A DNA stretch of 10,105 nucleotides from positions 1-10,105 of the forward strand of contig JAIPFN010000215.1 of NCBI GenBank assembly GCA_021736615.1, read 5' to 3'. Source of the stretch: Phycisphaerae bacterium. Lineage in GTDB: Bacteria > Planctomycetota > Phycisphaerae > Sedimentisphaerales > Anaerohalosphaeraceae. The translations under genes were made by a program, and so were the position numbers. Each line of letters opens with the position of its first letter. Positions within the stretch are counted from its first letter, which is position 1. Positions 6,045 to 10,105 of this stretch are shown here, one piece after another. The notes under the pieces were generated by a model that did no database searches, was not told the origin of the DNA, and saw only the letters and a program-made list of their open reading frames with translations.

Positions 6045-6848
6045 ATGGCTTCTAATCGTTTTTTAAAATTTATTCATATATCAAGTACTTGCTGGTTTAT
6101 ATCTAGCAGTGTTTTTCTTTTAATTACTTCGCTTCGAGAAGCCGGGCTTGACTGGTGGGTGATATTTTCACTGTCCGGGTATTCCAGCACGCTTATAGCG
6201 TTTCTTGTACTGGTATATTCATTCGCTATATTCAGGGGAGTATCACGAAGCCAAAAAATCGAGATTGAACACCCTTTGACGTGCAGCACAAGCTACCTGG
6301 TATTCTACGACTTGGTCCCTTTTCTTGGCGGAACGGCAGGTCTGACGGTTACAGCATTTACACATAATCTTTTCGAATTGATGATTTCTTCGGCTACGGG
6401 GACGCTTTGTTCAACATTCATTGTCTGGATCCTTGCCGACCCAGCATTGGGCATGATCGAAATGCTGCTTCCGGCGAGCCGTAAACACAGGAAGGCACGA
6501 ATAACCGAAATGAAGGAACTACAGTTACGCATCCATAAAGACAATGAACGACTGATGGCAGAACTTGAGGAAATGGAATCTGTTAACAAAAAACAGCGTG
6601 AGATCGAACTAAGAGGCAAAGCTATGGATCTTGCAAGGCTTCTTGCCGAGCATAAGATAGGCTGCGGCAATGTTGAGGCCCAGGTTATTGAAATGGGAGG
6701 ACATGCGTGGCGTCTTGGCGGAATAGATTGTATGCGTCAACTGCATGAAATGGCGGAGGCTGCGTATAAGGAACAATATAACGAATCGGTTGCTATTAAT
6801 CATATCGGTATCTGGTGGGATGGAATAGGGACATGGCGTAAGGCGTGA
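6045..6848 (+). CDS. Uncharacterised four-helix membrane protein with coiled coil
   Basis: Not recognised. The 267-residue protein has about four hydrophobic segments (14-30, 38-64, 83-106 and 114-133), then a charged coiled coil (about 150-200, EMKELQLRIHKDNERLMAEL onward). A C-terminal domain rich in aromatic and Gly residues follows (GHAWRLGGIDCMRQLHEM at 219-236; IGIWWDGIGTW at 254-264). The likely layout is a membrane anchor with a cytoplasmic coiled coil and terminal domain. A Shine-Dalgarno is weak or absent; ATG 6045 was chosen because later Mets would remove the first helix. The stop TGA (6846-6848) lies inside the second unit of a heptanucleotide array, so the last residues (WRKA) are encoded by repeat sequence. 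It follows the export lipoprotein on the same strand but with its own candidate promoter. A structural or sensor role at the membrane is a guess only. Confidence 0.7.
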   Translation: MASNRFLKFIHISSTCWFISSSVFLLITSLREAGLDWWVIFSLSGYSSTLIAFLVLVYSFAIFRGVSRSQKIEIEHPLTCSTSYLVFYDLVPFLGGTAGLTVTAFTHNLFELMISSATGTLCSTFIVWILADPALGMIEMLLPASRKHRKARITEMKELQLRIHKDNERLMAELEEMESVNKKQREIELRGKAMDLARLLAEHKIGCGNVEAQVIEMGGHAWRLGGIDCMRQLHEMAEAAYKEQYNESVAINHIGIWWDGIGTWRKA

Positions 6849-6960
6849 GGCGTGAGGCGTGAGGCGAGAAGCGAGAAGCGAGAAGCGAAAAGCGAAAAGC
6901 GAGAAGCGAGAAGCGAGAAGCGAAAAGCGAAAAGCGAGAAGCGAGAAGCGAAAAGCGAAA
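6835..6960. repeat. Heptanucleotide tandem array, 18 copies
   Basis: 126 bases are exactly eighteen 7-mers: GGCGTAA, three GGCGTGA, one GGCGAGA, then AGCGAGA (A) and AGCGAAA (B) units. Counting GGCGAGA as A, the order is AAABB AAABB AABB. The array therefore has a 35-bp higher-order unit, repeated almost exactly at 6863-6897 and 6898-6932, plus a 28-bp version (6933-6960) lacking one A. Purines dominate the + strand. It begins inside the 3' end of the upstream gene and touches the A-run of the following terminator. Confidence 0.95.
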
Positions 6961-6999
6961 AAAATCGGCGGTAAATTTTATCAATTTGCCGCCGATTTT
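6961..6999. terminator. Bidirectional terminator between convergent genes
   Basis: AAAATCGGCGGTAAATT (6961-6977), loop TTATC, AATTTGCCGCCGATTTT (6983-6999) forms a 17-bp stem with one G-U pair. It is preceded by an A-run and ends in a T-run, so it can act on both strands. It separates the + strand membrane-protein gene from the - strand PEP-CTERM gene. Confidence 0.88.
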
Positions 7000-7033
7000 A
7001 TATAAAACATACTATCGTCCAGAGAGCAGCAGG

Positions 7034-7450
7034 CTAGATTGCCCGGCGTCTCTTGAGATAGCCGGCTATCCCAAGACCAATGCTGGACAGTATGATTGAA
7101 CAAGGTTCTGGATTTGCTATTACGTGCGAATCAGGGTTGTCCACTGCATTTTGCCCCGGATCAATAATACCATCTGAAGCTCCCTCAGATTCGGTCAGTG
7201 GTAAATCATCCAGATCGACATCAATGTCGGAGTTTATTTTCGACGGATAACTTTGGCTGTCGTCAGTATACGAGACAGCCGGAGTATCATTATAGATATT
7301 GGTGTCGTCTAAACTCACATCACGATCACGGTGCAAATTTAAAAACTCCAGCAAATCATCATACCAGGAATTATGAGAACCACTTGAAATACCCGCCATA
7401 GAAGTACTGCACACAGTTGTCATTAACATAATTATCATTAACCTTTTCAT
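7034..7450 (-). CDS. Short acidic PEP-CTERM surface protein
   Basis: A 138-residue exported protein. Residues 1-19 are a signal peptide (KR, hydrophobic core, STSMA before G20). The mature part is Asp/Ser-rich and low-complexity (for example DIDVDLDDLPL at 75-85) with no catalytic motif. The C-terminus is a PEP-CTERM sorting signal: NPEPC at 113-117, a hydrophobic helix (118-131) and a KRRR cluster (133-136). In this family an exosortase in the inner membrane cuts at the PEP motif and the protein goes to the surface or the extracellular matrix. The exosortase gene is not in this window. A Cys right after PEP fits planctomycete-type variants. GGGGGG lies 7 nt before the ATG, and a 15-aa mini-ORF ends inside that ribosome site. 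The function of the mature protein is unknown. Confidence 0.88.
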   Translation of the reverse strand: MKRLMIIMLMTTVCSTSMAGISSGSHNSWYDDLLEFLNLHRDRDVSLDDTNIYNDTPAVSYTDDSQSYPSKINSDIDVDLDDLPLTESEGASDGIIDPGQNAVDNPDSHVIANPEPCSIILSSIGLGIAGYLKRRRAI

Positions 7451-7462
7451 GATAAGGCCCCC

Positions 7463-7510
7463 CTATTGTTTGGTTGATTTTATGAGGCTTGGTAGATTCT
7501 CCTTCTCCAT
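7463..7510 (-). CDS. 15-aa mini-ORF (possible leader peptide) before PEP-CTERM gene
   Basis: ATG 7510 to TAG 7463 encodes MEKENLPSLIKSTKQ. It is preceded by GAGGAGG (7513-7519), giving GAGG a 5-nt spacing. Its stop overlaps the start of the PEP-CTERM ribosome site and lies 12 nt before that ATG, an arrangement suited to translational coupling. There is no run of one amino acid as in classical attenuation peptides. It may be a chance ORF, but the ribosome site is much better than average for this window. Confidence 0.4.
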   Translation of the reverse strand: MEKENLPSLIKSTKQ

Positions 7511-7600
7511 TGCCTCCTCACTATGACGCCTACCCATTGTATTAGCGTCTATTTATACTTTAAAACTTTCATGGCTGAATATCAGAGTACGTACGCAAGA

Positions 7601-7720
7601 TCACATATCCTCTACGGATTCGTAAGCTGCAATAGTATTTTGAAACAGCCCTTTAGAAACCGTCCTGCCCTGTATCAGTGCTGCGGCAAAAAGCAATAAC
7701 AAAAAAATTACTGTCTTCAT
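7601..7720 (-). CDS. 39-aa secreted or membrane peptide
   Basis: ATG 7720 to TGA 7601 encodes a 39-residue peptide with no recognised family. It begins MKTVIFLLLLFAAALIQG, a classic N-terminal signal (Lys, ten-residue hydrophobic core, small residues near 12-18). A short polar tail follows (from RTVSKGLFQ), ending ESVEDM. A perfect AAGGAGGT Shine-Dalgarno (7725-7732) lies 5 nt before the ATG, the strongest ribosome site in the window, which is the main reason to believe the gene. It stands between the LuxR-regulator terminator and the PEP-CTERM gene on the same strand. It could be a small secreted peptide, a membrane micropeptide, or the 5' remnant of a larger exported-protein gene that has decayed. 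No clear -35/-10 pair was found in front of it. Confidence 0.6.
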   Translation of the reverse strand: MKTVIFLLLLFAAALIQGRTVSKGLFQNTIAAYESVEDM

Positions 7721-7732
7721 TTTTACCTCCTT

Positions 7733-7950
7733 CATTTTATCAGTTAAGATTTAATCATTTAACCTAATTCAATATGATTACTCTTGCTGCGAAAAACATT
7801 TCTGTTAGTTATTGTTGTTTTAATATACGTTCGCCTAACGCTATTGGGTTATAAATTTTGTATTTTTTTAAAAATTTAATTGATACAGTTGATAAGTCGT
7901 AAAAGTATTTTATTAGTATTAATACGTTAGTGGTAGAATCAGCGCAATAA
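7733..7950. other. AT-rich gap with no supported gene
   Basis: About 220 bases of AT-rich sequence lie between the 39-aa gene and the hairpins downstream of the LuxR-type gene. I see only poor promoter-like matches on the - strand and no convincing ORF, RNA gene or repeat. Presumably it holds the promoter for the 39-aa gene. Confidence 0.4.
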
Positions 7951-7983
7951 TTTCTCCCGGGTCCTAGATGTACCCGGGAGAAA
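7951..7983. repeat. 12-bp perfect inverted repeat
   Basis: TTTCTCCCGGGT (7951-7962), a 9-base loop, ACCCGGGAGAAA (7972-7983). On the - strand it is followed only by TTATTG, so it is a weak terminator at best. It lies 17 bases beyond a clear terminator and could be a back-up terminator, an RNA structure at the start of the next transcript, or a protein-binding palindrome. Confidence 0.6.
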
Positions 7984-8000
7984 CGGCAAGTAAAGGTGTG

Positions 8001-8029
8001 AGAAATAAAAGGAAGTATAGATACTTCCT
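8001..8029 (-). terminator. Rho-independent terminator of the TPR-luxR operon
   Basis: On the - strand AGGAAGTAT-CT-ATACTTCCT (8029-8010) is followed by TTTTATTTCT. The 8-9 bp stem with a T-rich tail begins 18 bases after the regulator's stop codon. Confidence 0.8.
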
Positions 8030-8047
8030 GTGGGAACATATGTCAGG

Positions 8048-8449
8048 TTATTGAAAGACTTCCTGACATTGTGTTTCGTTTACCAGCTCATCGTCATTTG
8101 TCTGCTTTGTATCTATCAGCATCTGCAGCGGGCTGTCAGGGTTGCTGAAAAAGATCGAAGCGTCCTGTATGAATCTAAGCAGCATTGATATTTTGTTGTG
8201 CACCCAGAGCTTTCTGTAAAGATTGCGTATGTGGGTTTTGACAGTTCCGTGCCTGATACTTAACGACCGGGCAATATCCTCATTGCCAAGTCCTCTGCAT
8301 ACCAACTTAGCTATCTGCATTTCTCTTTTTGTCATATTGTATTTGGTCTGCAAATAGTTCCATTGGTGGTCATTTAGCAACATAATTGATGAGAATTCCG
8401 ATGCTCTATCTGCATCTGCCACACTTTGACTGTTCTTTGAAATCGACAT
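8048..8449 (-). CDS. LuxR-family HTH transcriptional regulator, no receiver domain
   Basis: A DNA-binding transcription factor of 133 residues. Residues about 38-95 form the LuxR/GerE helix-turn-helix: NMTKREMQIAKLVCRGLGN at 38-56 with the conserved Thr 40 and Glu 43, EDIARSLSIRHGTVKTHI at 57-74 (recognition helix around 68-80), then NLYRKLWVHNKISML. The N-terminal 37 residues are too short for a receiver or autoinducer domain, and the polar C-terminal tail (100-133) has no known fold, so the input signal is not evident. The ATG lies one base after the stop codon of the TPR gene, with GAGAGG (8457-8462) inside that gene 7 nt upstream. The two are therefore co-transcribed and probably translationally coupled. 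The PEP-CTERM and 39-aa genes immediately downstream are natural candidate targets, though nothing here proves that. Confidence 0.9.
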   Translation of the reverse strand: MSISKNSQSVADADRASEFSSIMLLNDHQWNYLQTKYNMTKREMQIAKLVCRGLGNEDIARSLSIRHGTVKTHIRNLYRKLWVHNKISMLLRFIQDASIFFSNPDSPLQMLIDTKQTNDDELVNETQCQEVFQ

Positions 8450-8450
8450 T

Positions 8451-10105
8451 TTAATACCTCTCAGAAATTTCGGACAATAACATATTTACTTCAGCGAGCT
8501 GTCCCTGAGAAAGCCCACCATTTAATTTGTTTATCTCTATTGCCTTTTCAAGGTGGTCGATGGCCTCTTTGAATCGGCTAAGTTTTTCAAGTGATCTTGC
8601 AATATGGAAATGTACGGACGCTACGGAAGGATCGTCTTTATCTTTAAGTTGAATGCTTTTCCGGAACTCCGCGATGGATTCATCATATTGGCCCAATCTA
8701 TATCTTACGACACCGGCGGTATCCATAAGATCGGCGTAATCGGGATATTCAGAAAGTCCGGTGTTTGTAAGTTCAAGTGCCTGATCGTATTTGCTTTGCT
8801 CTTCGCAAAGTATCCATGCCATGTTGTTGATGGCGACTACCCTTGAGGGGTCAATCATCAGAACCTTTTCGTAATATCTAAGCGCCTGATCGGATCGGCC
8901 TGTAATATGCATCAGGACTCCGAGTGAGTTCAGGGCGTCAACGTTCTGGTAGTCTTCATCAATAATACCCCTCAGAATGGCCTCGGAACACTCGACGGAT
9001 GCCGGTTTTTTATAATCGAGTATTTGTTGAATTATCACCATGGGGATGCTGGAGTTCTTATCGTGGTCACGATACCATTTGAGTACACTTTTCGACAATT
9101 CGTTCCATTTGTTGTCTGATTTAAGTAATCTGACATGGGCCATAAGCGTGGCATTTGAGTTTGGATATGACTTGTATAGTGAAAAGATTTTTTTAATTGA
9201 CTCATCGGTTTTGCCGTCTGCGTAGAGGGCTTCTGCGAGAGCAGTTTCGATTTTTCGGCGGTCTTCGCTTGCGGGTTGGGTCTTGATGGATCGAAGTAAT
9301 TTTACGGCTGCGGAGCTTTGATCGGCATTTATATACATGTAGGCGAGATATACGGCAATGTCAGTATCTTCAGGGTATTTTTCTCGCAGCGCGGTTAGAG
9401 TTTGTACGGCTAGCTGCGGAGATTGATCGGCTTGTATTCTTGCCTTTGACAGGTAGAGCAGTTTACTGCCAGGAAGATATTTTAGCCCGGTTACAATATT
9501 GGCCATGGCCTTTGTGTAATCTTTTCTGGCCACGTTTATCTCGCCCATGGTCGCCCATGCCTGCGGGTACATCGGGTTTAGGGAGGTCGATTTCCGGAGT
9601 AACCTCATTGCCATGTTGTAGTCTGAATTTGTGCCTTTGGCGAAGTGTACCCTGGCTTTTAGCATGAGCATCTCTGCGTCATCGGGGTTGATCTCTAATG
9701 CTCTTTCCATCGCTTCAGTTGTTTTTGCAACTACTTGCGGGTCGCTGGCGTTGAGATAGATCAATGCTGCGTTTTTATGGGCATCGAAATTATCCGGTGC
9801 CCGGGCAACTGCATCTGTAATTAGCCGAACGGCTTTTTCTGACAAACCCTGTGACTGGCAGGTGCGTGCCAGAAGTATCATTGTCGGTATTGACTCCGGT
9901 TCCATGTGGAGTGCCGTTTGCAGGTCGTTCGCCGCATTCGAGAATTTCCCTATGCGCATGTAGGTTCTTCCGCGAAGCGTGTATGCATTTGCGTTTGCGG
10001 CTATATCAATGAGTTCATTGCAATCAGCAATGGCCTGTTCAGGCTTGTTTAGCTTTATATTCAGGTCCACGAGGGCGGCGGTTACGGGGATCGAATCGGG
10101 GTTAT
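8451..10105 (-). CDS. TPR-repeat protein, N-terminus beyond window (PrsT-like)
   Basis: At least 550 residues of tandem tetratricopeptide repeats; the frame stays open to base 10105, so the apparent GTG start at 10070 is internal (preceded in frame by NPDSIPVTAALV). Repeats with the usual spacing of about 34 residues and Ala/Gly/Tyr/Pro positions include NAYTLRGRTYMRIGKFSNAA, the DAEMLMLKARVHFAKG region, DALNSLGVLMHITGRSDQAL and ADLMDTAGVVRYRLGQYDES. It ends in a last capping repeat (SVHFHIARSLEKLSRFKEAI) and a short helix. TPR arrays are protein-binding scaffolds. The segment NNMAWILCEE followed by LMDTAGVVRYRLG resembles the C-terminal part of the TPR lipoproteins (PrsT) found in PEP-CTERM/exopolysaccharide loci. 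A signal or lipobox cannot be checked because the N-terminus is missing. It is the first visible gene of an operon with the LuxR-type regulator. Confidence 0.88.
   Translation of the reverse strand, partial: NPDSIPVTAALVDLNIKLNKPEQAIADCNELIDIAANANAYTLRGRTYMRIGKFSNAANDLQTALHMEPESIPTMILLARTCQSQGLSEKAVRLITDAVARAPDNFDAHKNAALIYLNASDPQVVAKTTEAMERALEINPDDAEMLMLKARVHFAKGTNSDYNMAMRLLRKSTSLNPMYPQAWATMGEINVARKDYTKAMANIVTGLKYLPGSKLLYLSKARIQADQSPQLAVQTLTALREKYPEDTDIAVYLAYMYINADQSSAAVKLLRSIKTQPASEDRRKIETALAEALYADGKTDESIKKIFSLYKSYPNSNATLMAHVRLLKSDNKWNELSKSVLKWYRDHDKNSSIPMVIIQQILDYKKPASVECSEAILRGIIDEDYQNVDALNSLGVLMHITGRSDQALRYYEKVLMIDPSRVVAINNMAWILCEEQSKYDQALELTNTGLSEYPDYADLMDTAGVVRYRLGQYDESIAEFRKSIQLKDKDDPSVASVHFHIARSLEKLSRFKEAIDHLEKAIEINKLNGGLSQGQLAEVNMLLSEISERY

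Noticed and set aside
6796..6984. 62-aa - strand ORF with repeating RFSLLAS units
   Set aside because: It is simply the heptanucleotide array read on the other strand, includes the terminator arms and overlaps the convincing + strand gene.
7552..7579. TATAAA with a weak TTCAGC -35 on the - strand upstream of the mini-ORF
   Set aside because: Only three of six -35 bases match, in AT-rich DNA; too weak to annotate as the PEP-CTERM promoter.
7809..8039. 76-aa - strand ORF downstream of the LuxR-type gene
   Set aside because: It runs through the terminator and the 12-bp palindrome, has no ribosome site and has an AT-driven composition.
7451..8047. Search for a sigma54 site (TGGCAC-N5-TTGC type) expected for some PEP-CTERM genes
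   Set aside because: No acceptable match was seen on the - strand in this stretch.

Overview
The window looks like part of the chromosome of a moderate-GC planctomycete-type bacterium, with Phycisphaerae / Sedimentisphaerales the best guess. The clues are a short PEP-CTERM protein whose sorting signal reads NPEPCSII...KRRR, a Wza-like export lipoprotein, a large TPR protein and long AT-rich intergenic gaps. This is an inference from protein style; there is no rRNA or other marker gene here. No phage, transposase, CRISPR array, tRNA or rRNA was seen.

Left part (1-4480, all + strand) is metabolic. It holds the 3' part of an alanine racemase gene (alr, cut by the window edge), a 639-aa fusion of a gamma-glutamylcyclotransferase-like (GGCT/AIG2) domain with a probable amidoligase (COOH-NH2 ligase) domain, and an ACT-domain malic enzyme. 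The malic enzyme has its own strong sigma70-type promoter and a good Rho-independent terminator. The fusion protein is the most unusual enzyme in the window.

Middle part (4480-7000) has a small coiled-coil protein on the - strand, divergent from a polysaccharide-export (Wza/KpsD-type) outer-membrane lipoprotein. An unrecognised four-helix membrane protein with a long coiled coil follows. Its stop codon lies inside an 18-copy heptanucleotide tandem array, and the array runs into a long bidirectional terminator. Two very similar hairpins directly follow the malic-enzyme and export-lipoprotein stop codons.

Right part (7000-10105, all - strand) reads in transcription order as follows: a TPR protein (open at the window edge), a stand-alone LuxR-type HTH regulator 1 nt downstream of it, two closely spaced hairpins (one a clear terminator), a 39-aa secreted peptide with a perfect Shine-Dalgarno, a 15-aa mini-ORF and the PEP-CTERM protein. 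Together with the export lipoprotein, this suggests a surface/extracellular-matrix module in which PEP-CTERM proteins and exopolysaccharide are exported together. No exosortase, glycosyltransferase or Wzc kinase is present, so the module is only inferred.
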